DNA of 64,000 nt from Actinoplanes auranticolor (GCF_018332655.1 NZ_BOQL01000030.1:62001-126000), one strand, 5' to 3'. Counted from the first letter of the stretch, positions 24,203 to 33,155 are shown. Notes: a model not told the origin generated them from the sequence alone. A program made the numbers and translations.

Positions 24203-25552
24203 TCACGGGCGTACCGTCCAGTCCTGGACGTCGATCTGACTTCCGCCGTAGCGCGGCGCGAAGATGCTCAGCACCCCGAGCGTGCGCAGCCGCTCGTGAT
24301 CGACCAGCGGGTCGGAGTAGTAGATCGCGGCCGAGGTGTAGCGCAGCGTCCAGTCCTTCCAGCCGGAGGCCTTCGAGGCCGTCTGGATGTGCAGCTTGCG
24401 GGTGCTGGAGTCGCCGCTGGCCACGTAGAGGTTGTCCGCCGCGTCGACCCCGATGTCACCGCGGCTCGAGCGCTCCAGGAACGGCGTGTACGTCTGGTGC
24501 CAGACCTTCGACGCCTTGTCCCGCCAGTAGTGCACCAGCACGGCTCGCTCCCGGGCCGCGGTGAAGTCGCTGGTGCTCGGCGCCGCGGCGGGCAGGTGTG
24601 AGGCCAGCACGTGCACGATCCCGGCCTTGTCGACCACCTGCGATTCCTGGTTGATCAGGCCGCGGTTCTGGCCGATGGCCCAGACCCGCAGCCCGGCCGC
24701 GTCGGAGATCAGCGGGGAGCTGCCGGTGGTCGCGATGACGCTCCCGGCGTTGTTGCGCCAGGTACGGCCCTCGTCCCGGCTGTACGCGTAGAACAGGTCG
24801 TGGTTGGTGCTGGCGTTCGACGTCTCCCGGACCGTCCACGTCACGTGCAGCAGGCCGGTGCTGTCGTACTCCAGCCCGAACAGGTACGCGTTGTTGCCGG
24901 CCGTGGTGCCGTCGATGAACCGTCCGAGGGCGGTCCACGTGCCGGCCGCGTACTCGTAGAGCACCTCGTCGCCGGCGCCGCTGGTGCCGGTGCGCAGGGC
25001 GAGCTGCAGCTTGCCGGCCGGCGTGGTGAGGAACTGCGGATAGGTCATGGTCGGCATGCCGGCCCCGGTCAGCGTGGACACCATCGGTCCGAAGCTGGCT
25101 GCGGACCACGCCGCCGTGCCCGGGGACGTGATCAGTCCGGCCACTGACCGGCGGTAGCGCAGCACCGAGGAGTGCATGTCGAAGGCCAGGTGCAGGGTGC
25201 CGTCCTGGCGCGAGATGCCGATGCTGATGGTGTTGTGCGAGTCGGTGGAGGTCGTCGCGTAGTCGGTGAGCCGCAGGTTCTGCCACGCGCCGCCGGGCAG
25301 CTGGCGCCGGGACAGGTTCACGTAGCCGCTCTGGTCCCAGAATGCCGTGTACTGCCAGCCGGCGACGGTGGTGATGCCGTCCTGCTGGAACGACTCGCTG
25401 TTCATGTAGCCGGTGTAGGTCAGAGCGGTGCGGCCGGTGGTGGTGAGCACCGTGACGGAGCTCTGCGTCACCGTGGGAGCCGCTGCCACCGCGGGGGAGC
25501 CCGCGAGGGCGGTGGCGAGGATCAGGACTGCGGCGGTCATGAATCGTTTCAT
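24203..25552 (-). CDS. secreted BNR-repeat propeller protein
   Basis: The 449-residue product has a clear signal peptide (MKRFMTAAVLILATALAGSPAVAAA) and a beta-propeller body of the BNR_4 kind: GGAWQNLRL, DSHNTISIGISRQDGTLHLAFDMHSSVLRYRRS, TYPQFLTTPAGKLQLALR and SRDEGRTWRNN (Asp-box-like). This family includes ulvan and other polysaccharide lyases and glycosidases, with His and Tyr residues in the propeller centre; DMH and DGTLHLAFD are the segments I would compare. A polysaccharide-degrading role is plausible but the substrate is not readable from sequence. It is a single gene. Confidence 0.75.
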   Translation of the reverse strand: MKRFMTAAVLILATALAGSPAVAAAPTVTQSSVTVLTTTGRTALTYTGYMNSESFQQDGITTVAGWQYTAFWDQSGYVNLSRRQLPGGAWQNLRLTDYATTSTDSHNTISIGISRQDGTLHLAFDMHSSVLRYRRSVAGLITSPGTAAWSAASFGPMVSTLTGAGMPTMTYPQFLTTPAGKLQLALRTGTSGAGDEVLYEYAAGTWTALGRFIDGTTAGNNAYLFGLEYDSTGLLHVTWTVRETSNASTNHDLFYAYSRDEGRTWRNNAGSVIATTGSSPLISDAAGLRVWAIGQNRGLINQESQVVDKAGIVHVLASHLPAAAPSTSDFTAARERAVLVHYWRDKASKVWHQTYTPFLERSSRGDIGVDAADNLYVASGDSSTRKLHIQTASKASGWKDWTLRYTSAAIYYSDPLVDHERLRTLGVLSIFAPRYGGSQIDVQDWTVRP

Positions 25553-25641
25553 CGACCTCGGAGACTTCGCTGGGGCCCGGGACGGTTTCGCCGACGGTAT
25601 GCCCCGGTCTCGTAGATCGTCAAGGACGTCGATGTCAGTGA

Positions 25642-26034
25642 TCAGGGAGTGGCGTCCAGGGCCCGGTGCAGCGCGTCCAGGATGGAGCCGCGGTCCGCGC
25701 CGGCCGCGCGGGCGCGCCAGACGTAGTCCTCCGCGGCCCGCCGGAGCACCGAATCGTCGTCGGCCTGATCGGCCGGGCGGGCCGGGTGGTCGGCCACCCG
25801 GGTGCCGCCGCCGCGCCGGGAGACGACCAGGCCGGCCGCCTCGAGCTCCCGGTACGCCCGGGCCACCGTGCCGACGGCCAGCCCGAGGTCACCGGCGAGC
25901 TGCCGCAGCGGGGGCAGGCGCTCGCCCCGGGCCAGGGCGCCGCTGCCGATCAGGGCGGCGAGCTGCCGGCGCACCTGCTCGTACGGCGGGGTGGGATCCG
26001 TCGTCGTGACACTCAGGACGGGCGGCTCGCTCAT
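25642..26034 (-). CDS. GntR regulator, YtrA-like
   Basis: This is a short 130-residue GntR regulator: winged helix PPYEQVRRQLAALIGSGALARGERLPPLRQLAGDLGLAVGTVARAYRELEAAGLVVSRRGGGT, followed by only about 50 residues, as in the YtrA subfamily that lacks a large effector domain. Its ATG overlaps the TGA of the upstream membrane-protein gene by four bases (ATGA), so the two are translated together. YtrA-type genes typically control an adjacent membrane system and bind their own promoter; palindromes in the 26878-26938 region are candidate sites. Confidence 0.9.
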   Translation of the reverse strand: MSEPPVLSVTTTDPTPPYEQVRRQLAALIGSGALARGERLPPLRQLAGDLGLAVGTVARAYRELEAAGLVVSRRGGGTRVADHPARPADQADDDSVLRRAAEDYVWRARAAGADRGSILDALHRALDATP

Positions 26035-26867
26035 GCCCGGGACCGCTTCGCCGGCAGCAGCAGGCAGGCGCCGCACCAGGCCGCCGCCGCGAACGCGACC
26101 AGGCCCAGCGCGGACAGGCCCTGACCCGCGCCGTCCCACCACTGGGCGGAGCACTCCGACCTGGTTCGCAGCGCGAGCGCCGCGGTCAGGGCGATGCCGG
26201 TCAGGGGTATGAGCACCAGCACGCCGGTCGCGGCGGTGACGACCTCGGCGGAACGCCGTCGCAGCGCGTCGTCGGTGGCGGCGAGCTCGGCGGCCTGCGG
26301 GCGGCGGACCACCCGGTGCAGCGTGAACGCCGCCAGCACGAGCCCGGCCACGACGGCTGACAGGGCCGGAACGGTGTAGTACGAGCCCGGCCACGGCTCC
26401 CGCACATTGCCCGGGCAGACCAGCTGCCGGCCTCCGGAGTCCGCCGAGGCGGTCACGGTCGTGAGGGTGGCCACCGCGAACAGCGCCACGATGGACGCCG
26501 CGACGCCTGCGCCCAGCAGGCGCGGGACGTAGTCGAGCGTGCGGCGCACTCGGAGCCCGGCCCGGCGCACCTGGCCCGCCGGCAGGCCGCGGGTCGCCTC
26601 GCCGGTCAGCGCCCCGGCGAACACGCCGATGCTGAAGACCGGCGCCGCCAGCAGGATGCCGCGGCCCAGCTCCGGAGTCTGGGCGGCGACGGCGATGGCA
26701 GCCCCGGTGGCCCCGGCGAGGATGCCGGCCAGGCGCCACTTCGCGGCGGGGTCGGGGCGGCGGGCGGCCGGGGCCGGCGCGGTGAGGGGCCAGTGGACCC
26801 GGGCCAGCGCGAGGGCGGCGGTGCCGAGCAGCAGCAACACCAGGACCACCGTGGCGATGACGTGCAC
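26031..26867 (-). CDS. polytopic membrane protein, GntR-linked
   Basis: This 278-residue membrane protein, from GTG 26867 with an AAGGGGG ribosome site, has about six hydrophobic helices (VIATVVLVLLLLGTAALAL; LAGILAGATGAAIAVAA; ILLAAPVFSIGVFAGAL; LGAGVAASIVALFAVATL; VPALSAVVAGLVLAAF; GVLVLIPLTGIALTAAL; LVAFAAAAWCGACLLL). No enzyme or transporter signature is visible. It resembles the DUF1648-like or permease-type proteins that accompany YtrA regulators, but I cannot place it in a named family. Coupled translation with the GntR gene suggests a small self-controlled envelope module. Confidence 0.75.
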   Translation of the reverse strand: MHVIATVVLVLLLLGTAALALARVHWPLTAPAPAARRPDPAAKWRLAGILAGATGAAIAVAAQTPELGRGILLAAPVFSIGVFAGALTGEATRGLPAGQVRRAGLRVRRTLDYVPRLLGAGVAASIVALFAVATLTTVTASADSGGRQLVCPGNVREPWPGSYYTVPALSAVVAGLVLAAFTLHRVVRRPQAAELAATDDALRRRSAEVVTAATGVLVLIPLTGIALTAALALRTRSECSAQWWDGAGQGLSALGLVAFAAAAWCGACLLLPAKRSRA

Positions 26868-26877
26868 CCGTCCCCCT

Positions 26878-26938
26878 TTGTGTCATGCACTTGATACAAG
26901 GGGGAGCGTGCCAGGCGGCCTCAGTTGTGTCAATACAA
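26878..26938. promoter_or_regulatory. repeated TTGTGTCA operator of the GntR operon
   Basis: Upstream of GTG 26867, the half-sites TTGTGTCA and TGATACAA face each other across 6 bp (26878-26899), and TTGTGTCAATACAA recurs at 26925-26938. Each copy is followed by AAGGG, and the two starts are 47 bp apart. Spacing and self-location fit an autoregulated YtrA-type repressor. Confidence 0.5.
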
Positions 26939-26955
26939 GGGTCGCCGCCGCGGCG

Positions 26956-27192
26956 TCAGATGATCAGGTTGAGCGCGCTGCCGAGCTGCCCGATGTCCAG
27001 GGTCTTGCTGGTCGTCTGACGTTCCTGCAGGGACTCCTCCTCGGTCCGGGTGAGGACCGCCTTGTCCTTGGCCGCGACCTTCTCGGCCGCCTTCGCCGCC
27101 AGGTCCTCGGCCAGCTTCAGCTGGATGCGCTGGAACTCGGTGCGGGCGCTGGGCGTGCTGGACCCCGTCGAGCCGATGGCCTCCACTGCCAT
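26956..27192 (-). CDS. small hypothetical protein, 78 residues
   Basis: Function unknown. ATG 27192 has an AGGGG site. The protein is soluble and helical: STPSARTEFQRIQLKLAEDLAAKAAEKVAAKDKAVLTRTEEE looks like an amphipathic, possibly coiled-coil helix, with a short Ser/Thr-rich start and hydrophobic tail (LGSALNLII). Similar small Ala/Lys-rich proteins seem common in this group of actinomycetes. It lies between the GntR operon promoter and the polyamine block, 68 bp downstream of the oxidase gene, so it may be read through from that gene. Confidence 0.6.
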   Translation of the reverse strand: MAVEAIGSTGSSTPSARTEFQRIQLKLAEDLAAKAAEKVAAKDKAVLTRTEEESLQERQTTSKTLDIGQLGSALNLII

Positions 27193-27260
27193 GGTGAACC
27201 CCTGTCGTCGTCGCTGACTGTCGGGCCAGCCCATCGGCCGGGTCGCGGCGATCGGGACCC

Positions 27261-28559
27261 TTATCTCCGGGCGATTTCCCAGGCGTCGCGCAGGGCTGTC
27301 CCGCGCAGGGCGGCGTTGATGCCGAGCCAGCGCAGGGGCTCCGGCTCCCAGGCGCGGGAGCGGTGCCCGGTCCACGGCAGCCGGGTGCGCTCGGTGTCCG
27401 TACCGGTGATCAGGTCGGCCAGGGTGCGCCCGGCCAGGTTGGCCGCGGCGACGCCGTCGCCGACGTAGCCGCCGGCCCAGGCCAGGCCGTCGGCGAGACC
27501 GACCGACGGCATCCAGTCGCGGGGGATGGCGAGCGGCCCGCCCCAGCGGTACGCGATCGGCGGGTCGATGCCGAACAGCTCGGTCAGGGCCTTGCGCAGC
27601 GCCGCGAAGACGCCGGGCTCCCGGTCGTACGCCGGGCGCACCCGCGAGCCGAAGTGGTACGGCGCCCCCCGTCCGCCGAACGCCAGCCGGTCGTCGGCGG
27701 TCCGCTGGCCGTAGACGATGAGGTGCCGGTGGTCGGTGAACGTCTCGCGCCGGGCCAGGCCGATGCGTTCCCAGGCCGCGGCGGGCAGCGGCTCGGTGGC
27801 GATCATCAGCGAGTACACCGGGGCCAGGGTGCGGCGGTGCCCGGCCAGCGCGGCCGTGTAGCCCTCCAATGCCCGGACCACCACGTCCGCGCGTACCGTG
27901 CCGTGGTCGGTCAGCACCGCGCCGCGCGACAGCCGCAGCGCCCTGGTGCCCTCGTAGATCGCGACGCCGTGGCGTTCGACCGCCGCGGCCAGCCCGCGGA
28001 CCAGGGCCGCCGGCTGCACCGAGGCGCAGTCCGGGCTGAACGTGCCGCCGAGCACGCCGGAGGCGCCGCACTTCTCCCGCGCCGCGGCGGCGTCAAGGAG
28101 GGTCACGTCCAGGCCGTACTCCTGCGCCTCGGCCGCCTCGGCTTCGGCCCGGCGCAGCTGGGCGGCGGACCGGGCGAGCGCGACCGTGCCGCCCTTGGCG
28201 TAGGAGCAGTCGATGCCCTCGGCCGCGGCGGTGCGGCCCACCTCGTCCACCGTCTCGGCCAGCGCCCGGTGCATGGCCACCGCCTGCTCCCGGCCGTGCT
28301 GCCGGGCCAGCGCACCCACGCCGACGGGGAACAGCCCGGAACACCAGCCACCGTTACGGCCGGAGGCGCCGAAGCCCGCGTACTGCGCCTCGATGACCGC
28401 GATCCGCAGCGACGGGTCGGCCCGGGCCAGGTAGTACGCCGTCCACAACCCCGTATACCCGGCGCCGACGATGGCGACGTCCACCTCTCGGTCGCCCGGC
28501 AACGAGGGCCGCGCCGCCGCGGGCTCCCCTAGGGCGGCCAGCCAGTATGAGGCGCTCAT
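27261..28559 (-). CDS. FAD-dependent amine oxidoreductase, PuuB-like
   Basis: This is a 432-residue DAO-fold flavoprotein. The N-terminal DVAIVGAGYTGLWTAYYLARADPSLRIAVIE binds FAD; YAGFGASGRNGGWCSG is the segment typical of gamma-glutamylputrescine oxidases. The C-terminal WAGGYVGDGVAAANLAGR closes the FAD site. The E. coli relative PuuB oxidises gamma-glutamylputrescine, releasing ammonia and hydrogen peroxide. Here no glutamylputrescine synthetase is in the window, so the substrate may be another amine. The ATG at 28559 is used; an in-frame ATG 15 bp upstream is possible. It is the last main gene of a co-directional run with the aminotransferase and Lrp genes. Confidence 0.85.
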   Translation of the reverse strand: MSASYWLAALGEPAAARPSLPGDREVDVAIVGAGYTGLWTAYYLARADPSLRIAVIEAQYAGFGASGRNGGWCSGLFPVGVGALARQHGREQAVAMHRALAETVDEVGRTAAAEGIDCSYAKGGTVALARSAAQLRRAEAEAAEAQEYGLDVTLLDAAAAREKCGASGVLGGTFSPDCASVQPAALVRGLAAAVERHGVAIYEGTRALRLSRGAVLTDHGTVRADVVVRALEGYTAALAGHRRTLAPVYSLMIATEPLPAAAWERIGLARRETFTDHRHLIVYGQRTADDRLAFGGRGAPYHFGSRVRPAYDREPGVFAALRKALTELFGIDPPIAYRWGGPLAIPRDWMPSVGLADGLAWAGGYVGDGVAAANLAGRTLADLITGTDTERTRLPWTGHRSRAWEPEPLRWLGINAALRGTALRDAWEIARR

Positions 28560-28596
28560 GGAACGTCCTTGCATGGGTTTTCCGCCGCGGGTGGAC

Positions 28597-29967
28597 TCAG
28601 AGCCGGGCCCACGCCTCGGTCAGCACTCCGCGCAGGGCGTGCTCGATCTCGGCGAAGTGCTCCTCCTCGCAGATCAGCGGAGGAGCGAGCTGGATGACCG
28701 GATCGCCCCGGTCGTCGGCGCGGCAGTACAGGCCGGCCTCGAACAGTGCCCGGGACAGGAAGCCGCGCAGCAGCCGCTCGGACTCGTCGGCGTCGAACGT
28801 CTCCTTGGTCGCCTTGTCCTTGACCAGCTCGATGCCGAAGAAATAGCCGTCGCCGCGGACGTCACCGACGATCGGCAGGTCGTTGAGCCGCTCCAGATAG
28901 GACCGGAACAGCGCCGAATTGGCCCGGACGTGGCCGTTGAGGTCCTCGCGCTCGAAGATGTCGAGGTTGGCCAGCGCGACCGCGGAGGCGACCGGGTGCC
29001 CGCCGAAGGTGACGCCGTGCGAGAACGAGTTCGCGCCCTGCAGGAACGGCGCGACCAGGCGCTCGGACGCGATCATCGCCCCCAGCGGCACGTACCCGGA
29101 GGTCAGGCCCTTGGCACAGGTGATGATGTCGGGGGTGTAGCCGAACCGGTTCGCGCCGAAGTACTCACCGAGCCGGCCGAACGCGCAGATCACCTCGTCG
29201 GAGACGAGCAGCACGTCGTAGCGGTCGCAGATCTCGCGGACCCGCTGGAAGTAGCCGGCCGGCGGCGGGAAACAGCCGCCGGCGTTCTGCACCGGTTCGA
29301 GGAACACGCAGGCCACGGTGTCCGGGCCCTCGAACTCGATGGCCTCGGCGATGCGGTCGGCGGCCCAGATGCCGAACTGCTCCTCGCTCATCGACTCGTC
29401 CGGGCGGCGGTAGTAGTTGGTGTTGGGCACCTTGATCGCGCCCGGCACCAGCGGCTCGAACTCCTGCTTGATCAGCGGCAGCCCGGTCAGCGACAGCGCG
29501 CCCATGGTGGTGCCGTGGTAGGCGATGGACCGCGAGATGGCCTTGGTCTTCATCGGCTTGCCGGTCAGCTTGAAGTAGCTGCGGGCCAGTTTCCACGCGC
29601 TCTCCACCGCCTCGGATCCGCCGGTGGTGAAGAAGACCCGGTTGAGGTCGCCGGGGGCCAGCCCGGCCAGCCGTTCGGACAGCTCGACGGCGGTCGGGTG
29701 CGCGTAGGACCACAGCGGGAAGTAGGCCAGCTCGGACGCCTGCTTCGCGGCGGCGTCGGCCAGCTCGCCGCGGCCGTGCCCGGCCTGCACCACGAACAGC
29801 CCGGAGAGCCCGTCCAGGTAGCGCTTGCCGTTCTGGTCCCAGATGTACGGCCCGGAGCCGCGCACGATCACCGGCACCTCGCTGGCCTGCGCCCCGGTGT
29901 ACGACGACATCCGGGTGAAGTGCATCCACAGGTGGTCCCGGGCGGACCCGGACAGATCCTCGGTCAT
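28597..29967 (-). CDS. class III aminotransferase, putrescine/omega-amine type
   Basis: This is a 456-residue PLP aminotransferase. TTGGSEAVESAWKLAR binds the cofactor phosphate, YHGTTMGALSLTG and LVSDEVICAFGRLGE (with the conserved Asp) follow, and the Schiff-base Lys is in ITCAKGLTSGYVPLGA. The N-terminal RDHLWMHFTRMSSYTG is like putrescine-pyruvate and other omega-amine transaminases (SpuC type). It would turn putrescine into 4-aminobutyraldehyde, the substrate of the dehydrogenase at 33156. Its ATG overlaps the Lrp stop codon as ATGA, so regulator and enzyme are coupled. Confidence 0.88.
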   Translation of the reverse strand: MTEDLSGSARDHLWMHFTRMSSYTGAQASEVPVIVRGSGPYIWDQNGKRYLDGLSGLFVVQAGHGRGELADAAAKQASELAYFPLWSYAHPTAVELSERLAGLAPGDLNRVFFTTGGSEAVESAWKLARSYFKLTGKPMKTKAISRSIAYHGTTMGALSLTGLPLIKQEFEPLVPGAIKVPNTNYYRRPDESMSEEQFGIWAADRIAEAIEFEGPDTVACVFLEPVQNAGGCFPPPAGYFQRVREICDRYDVLLVSDEVICAFGRLGEYFGANRFGYTPDIITCAKGLTSGYVPLGAMIASERLVAPFLQGANSFSHGVTFGGHPVASAVALANLDIFEREDLNGHVRANSALFRSYLERLNDLPIVGDVRGDGYFFGIELVKDKATKETFDADESERLLRGFLSRALFEAGLYCRADDRGDPVIQLAPPLICEEEHFAEIEHALRGVLTEAWARL

Positions 29968-30419
29968 CGTGTCCCCCATGCGTAGGTCTGTTTGGCCAGC
30001 TTCAGGTACATGAACGTCTCGGTGCCGGTGACGCCGGGCACCGCGCGGATGGCTTCGTTGAGCAGCGTCAGCAGGTGCTCGTCGTCGGTGCAGACGAGCT
30101 CGACCAGCAGGTCGTAGCCGCCGGCGCAGATCACCACGTAGTCGACCTCGGGGATGGCGGCCAGCTGCTCGGCGATGGCGCGCATGTCACCGACGCACTT
30201 GACGCCGACCATGGCCTGCCGGGCGAAGCCCAGCATCAGCGGGTCGGTCACCGCGACGATCTGCATCATCCCGCCGTCCAGCAGGCGCTGCACGCGCTGG
30301 CGCACGGCTGCCTCGGACAGCCCGATGATCTTCGCCAGCCCGGCGTAGGACATCCGTCCGTCCCGCTGCAGGTGCTCGATGATCTGCTTGTTCACGTCGT
30401 CCAGCGCCAGGTCCGTCAC
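29964..30419 (-). CDS. Lrp/AsnC family regulator
   Basis: This is a 151-residue feast/famine regulator from GTG 30419. The DNA-binding helix-turn-helix is VNKQIIEHLQRDGRMSYAGLAKIIGLSEAAVRQRVQRLLDGG; the C-terminal RAM domain (VVICAGGYDLLVELVCTDDEHLLTLLNEAIRAVPGV) senses small ligands, mostly amino acids or amines. Open sequence continues upstream but lacks homology, and the length is standard from this GTG. It is the first gene of the run with the aminotransferase and oxidase, divergent from the saccharopine-dehydrogenase-like gene, and so probably controls this whole block. Confidence 0.92.
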   Translation of the reverse strand: MTDLALDDVNKQIIEHLQRDGRMSYAGLAKIIGLSEAAVRQRVQRLLDGGMMQIVAVTDPLMLGFARQAMVGVKCVGDMRAIAEQLAAIPEVDYVVICAGGYDLLVELVCTDDEHLLTLLNEAIRAVPGVTGTETFMYLKLAKQTYAWGTR

Positions 30420-30623
30420 GCAGCGATTCTGGCGTGCAGTGCGGCGGATGGCAACGGAATCCGTCGGCGCATTCCGGACACTCCCGCGAATCCGTGGCGG
30501 GGCGGACCGTGCTCTGTGGAGCGGCCGCCGGGGCGGTGCGGTGACTGTCATGAGGTGGCTTCCCGGGGGTGGGGGACGAACCCTGCTGCTGCGTTTATCG
30601 CAGAATCTCGGCCCATTGACAAG

Positions 30624-30638
30624 TGTTTCCGTCGCGAT
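30624..30638 (+). promoter_or_regulatory. TGTTTCCGT-S-GCGAT motif, copy 1
   Basis: TGTTTCCGTCGCGAT lies 58 bp before the saccharopine-dehydrogenase-like gene, in the 276-bp gap shared with the Lrp gene. The same 15-mer with one difference occurs at 34673-34687 before the aldehyde dehydrogenase. A shared regulator site, perhaps for the Lrp protein, is possible. Confidence 0.4.
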
Positions 30639-30695
30639 ACCGTGATCGGCACACGTTTTCATGTGACGAGCGCACCTTTTGTGGAGAGGCATGCC

Positions 30696-31895
30696 ATGCG
30701 CGTACTGCTCGTCGGGGCCGGAGGGGTCGGCGCGGCCGCCGTCGGGATCGCTGCCCGCCGCGACTTCTACGAAGCCTTCGTGGTCGCCGACTACGACCCG
30801 CAACGGGCCCGCGCCGCGGTGGCCGGGCACGAAGGGTTCCTCGCCGCCCAGGTAGACGCCTCCTCGGCCGCGGCGGTGGCCGAGCTCTGCCGCGAGCACG
30901 CCATCACCCACGTGCTGAACGCGGTCGACCCGCGGTTCGTCATGCCGATCTTCGACGGTGCGTACCAGGCCGGCGCCCACTACCTCGACATGGCGATGTC
31001 GCTGTCACGCCCGCACGCCGAGGAGCCGTTCAGCCGGACCGGTGTCAAGCTCGGCGACGAGCAATTCGCCGCGGCCGGCCGCTGGCTCGACGCCGGGCGG
31101 CTGGCGCTGGTCGGCATGGGCGTGGAGCCCGGCCTGTCCGACGTCTTCGCCCGGTACGCGGCCGACCACCTCTTCTCCCGCATCGACGAGATCGGCATCC
31201 GCGACGGCGGCAACCTCGTCGTGGCCGGCTACGACTTCGCCCCCTCGTTCTCGGTCTGGACGACCATCGAGGAGTGCCTCAACCCGCCGGTGATCTGGGA
31301 GGCCGGCCGCGGCTGGTTCACTACCGAGCCGCTGAGCGAGCCGGAGATCTTCGACTTCCCCGGCGGCATCGGCGAGGTGGAATGCGTGCACGTCGAGCAC
31401 GAGGAGGTGCTGCTCATCCCGCGCTGGGTCGACGCCCAGCGGGTGACCTTCAAGTACGGGCTGGGCAAGGAGTTCATCGACGTGCTCAAGACCCTGCACA
31501 AGCTGGGCCTGGACCGTACGGCGCCGGTGCGCGTCGGCGGCGTCTCGGTGTCACCGCGCGACGTGGTGGCGGCCTGCCTGCCCGACCCGGCCGGGCTCGG
31601 CGACCGGATGACCGGCAGCACCTGCGCGGGCACCCTGGTCACCGGCACGGGCCTGGACGGCCGGCCCCGCTCGGTGTACCTCTACCACGTCGTCGACAAC
31701 GCCTGGTCCATGCGCGAGTACGGCTCCCAGGCCGTCGTCTGGCAGACCGCCGTCAACCCGATCGTCGCCCTCGAACTGCTCGCCACCGGCGCCTGGCAGG
31801 GGACCGGCGTCCTGGGCCCGGAGGCCTTCGACGCCGTCCCCTTCCTCGACCTGCTCACCGCCTACGGCTCACCCTGGCAGCTGCGCGAGCAGTGA
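30696..31895 (+). CDS. saccharopine dehydrogenase-like oxidoreductase
   Basis: This is a 399-residue NAD(P)-dependent enzyme starting at ATG 30696 (GGAGAGG ribosome site). The dinucleotide fold reads RVLLVGAGGVGAAAVGIAARR; FVMPIFDGAYQAGAHYLDMAMS and LVGMGVEPGLSDVFARYAADHLF are conserved in saccharopine dehydrogenase and in homospermidine/carboxynorspermidine enzymes of the same fold. Placement between polyamine-degrading genes suggests it handles an amine-amino acid conjugate rather than lysine biosynthesis. It is divergent from Lrp and overlaps the 3' end of gabT by 27 bp tail to tail. Confidence 0.82.
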   Translation: MRVLLVGAGGVGAAAVGIAARRDFYEAFVVADYDPQRARAAVAGHEGFLAAQVDASSAAAVAELCREHAITHVLNAVDPRFVMPIFDGAYQAGAHYLDMAMSLSRPHAEEPFSRTGVKLGDEQFAAAGRWLDAGRLALVGMGVEPGLSDVFARYAADHLFSRIDEIGIRDGGNLVVAGYDFAPSFSVWTTIEECLNPPVIWEAGRGWFTTEPLSEPEIFDFPGGIGEVECVHVEHEEVLLIPRWVDAQRVTFKYGLGKEFIDVLKTLHKLGLDRTAPVRVGGVSVSPRDVVAACLPDPAGLGDRMTGSTCAGTLVTGTGLDGRPRSVYLYHVVDNAWSMREYGSQAVVWQTAVNPIVALELLATGAWQGTGVLGPEAFDAVPFLDLLTAYGSPWQLREQ

Positions 31896-33152
31896 CTCCG
31901 CCAGGATGTCCAGGCCCCGCGCGATCTGCTCCTCGGAGATGACCAGCGGCGGCAGGAAACGCAGCACGTTGGCGTAGGTGCCGCAGGTCAGCACCAGCAG
32001 CCCGGCACCGTGACAGGCCCGCGCCACCGCCGCCGTGCGCAGCGGGTCCGGTTCCAGCGAGCCCGGCTTGACCAGCTCGATCGCCAGCATCGCGCCCCGC
32101 CCGCGCACCTCGGCGATGCCCGGGTCGCTCATCGCGAGGGCGGTCAGGCGCAGCATGAACTGCGCCTCGATCCGCTTGGCGGCGGCGTTGAGATCGAGCT
32201 CCTGCATGGTCTCGACGGTGGCCAGCGCGGCGGCGCAGGCGATCGGGTTGCCGCCGTACGTGCCGCCCAGCCCGCCCGGGTGCACCGCGTCCATCAGCTC
32301 GGCCCGCCCGACCACGCCGGCCAGCGGCAGCCCGCCGGCCATGCCCTTGGCCGTGGTCACCAGGTCCGGCTCCACCCCCTCGTCGGCGCAGGCGAACCAG
32401 GAGCCGGTGCGGCAGAAGCCGGTCTGCACCTCGTCGGCGATGAACACCGCCCCGGCCTCGCGGGGCCAGGCGGCCAGAGCCGGCAGGAAGCCCGGTGCGG
32501 GCACCACGAAACCGCCCTCACCCTGGATCGGCTCGATCAGCACCGCGGCCACGTTGGCCGCCCCGACCTGCTTGGAGATCACGTCGATGGCCCGGGCCGC
32601 CGCGTCCGGCCCGGACAGGCCGCAGTCGCGCAACGGGTACGACATCGGGGCCCGGTAGACCTCCGGCGCGAACGGCCCGAACCGGTGCTTGTACGGCATC
32701 GACTTCGCGGTCAGCGCCATCGTCAGGTTGGTCCGCCCGTGATACGCGTGGTCGAACACCACCACCGCCTGCCGGCCGGTCGCGTGCCGGGCCACCTTGA
32801 CCGCGTTCTCCACCGCCTCGGCGCCGGAGTTGAACAGCGCCGCCCGCTTGTCGAACCGTCCCGGGGTCAAAGCGGCCAGCTGCTCGCACACCGCCACGTA
32901 CGACTCGTACGGCGTCACCATGAAGCAGGTGTGGGTGAACCGCTCGACCTGCTCGCGGACGGCGGCGACCACCCGCGGCGCCGCGTTGCCGACGCTGGTC
33001 ACCGCGATGCCGGAGCCGAAGTCGATCCACTCCCGGCCGTCGACGTCGTGCAGGCTCCCACCGGCCGCATGGTCCACGTAGGACGACACCATCGAGGTGA
33101 CACCCCGCGCGACGGCGGCGTGGCGGCGCTTGTGTAGCTCCTCCGAACCCAT
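31869..33152 (-). CDS. gabT: 4-aminobutyrate aminotransferase
   Basis: This is a 427-residue class III PLP enzyme transferring the amino group of GABA to 2-oxoglutarate, giving succinate semialdehyde. Motifs: FNSGAEAVENAVKVARHATGR, FDHAYHGRTNLTMALTAK, PIQGEGGFVVPAPGF, FIADEVQTGFCRTG and the Schiff-base Lys in VTTAKGMAGGLPLAG. GabT is favoured over acetylornithine aminotransferase by the IQGEGGF and YKHRFGPF regions. It begins 3 bp after the aminobutyraldehyde dehydrogenase stop, so the two enzymes form one operon for putrescine-derived GABA. A succinate semialdehyde dehydrogenase is not visible in the window. Confidence 0.9.
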   Translation of the reverse strand: MGSEELHKRRHAAVARGVTSMVSSYVDHAAGGSLHDVDGREWIDFGSGIAVTSVGNAAPRVVAAVREQVERFTHTCFMVTPYESYVAVCEQLAALTPGRFDKRAALFNSGAEAVENAVKVARHATGRQAVVVFDHAYHGRTNLTMALTAKSMPYKHRFGPFAPEVYRAPMSYPLRDCGLSGPDAAARAIDVISKQVGAANVAAVLIEPIQGEGGFVVPAPGFLPALAAWPREAGAVFIADEVQTGFCRTGSWFACADEGVEPDLVTTAKGMAGGLPLAGVVGRAELMDAVHPGGLGGTYGGNPIACAAALATVETMQELDLNAAAKRIEAQFMLRLTALAMSDPGIAEVRGRGAMLAIELVKPGSLEPDPLRTAAVARACHGAGLLVLTCGTYANVLRFLPPLVISEEQIARGLDILAESLLAQLPG

Positions 33153-33155
33153 GGC

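Noticed and set aside
30075..30695. Long N-terminal extension of the saccharopine-dehydrogenase-like gene back through the Lrp gene.
   Set aside because: The extension is antisense to a good Lrp gene and has no homology; ATG 30696 has a proper ribosome site and begins at the NAD(P) fold.
31869..31895. The 27-bp tail-to-tail overlap of two genes as a frameshift or annotation error.
   Set aside because: Both C-termini look natural for their families and convergent overlaps of this size are common in compact actinomycete genomes.
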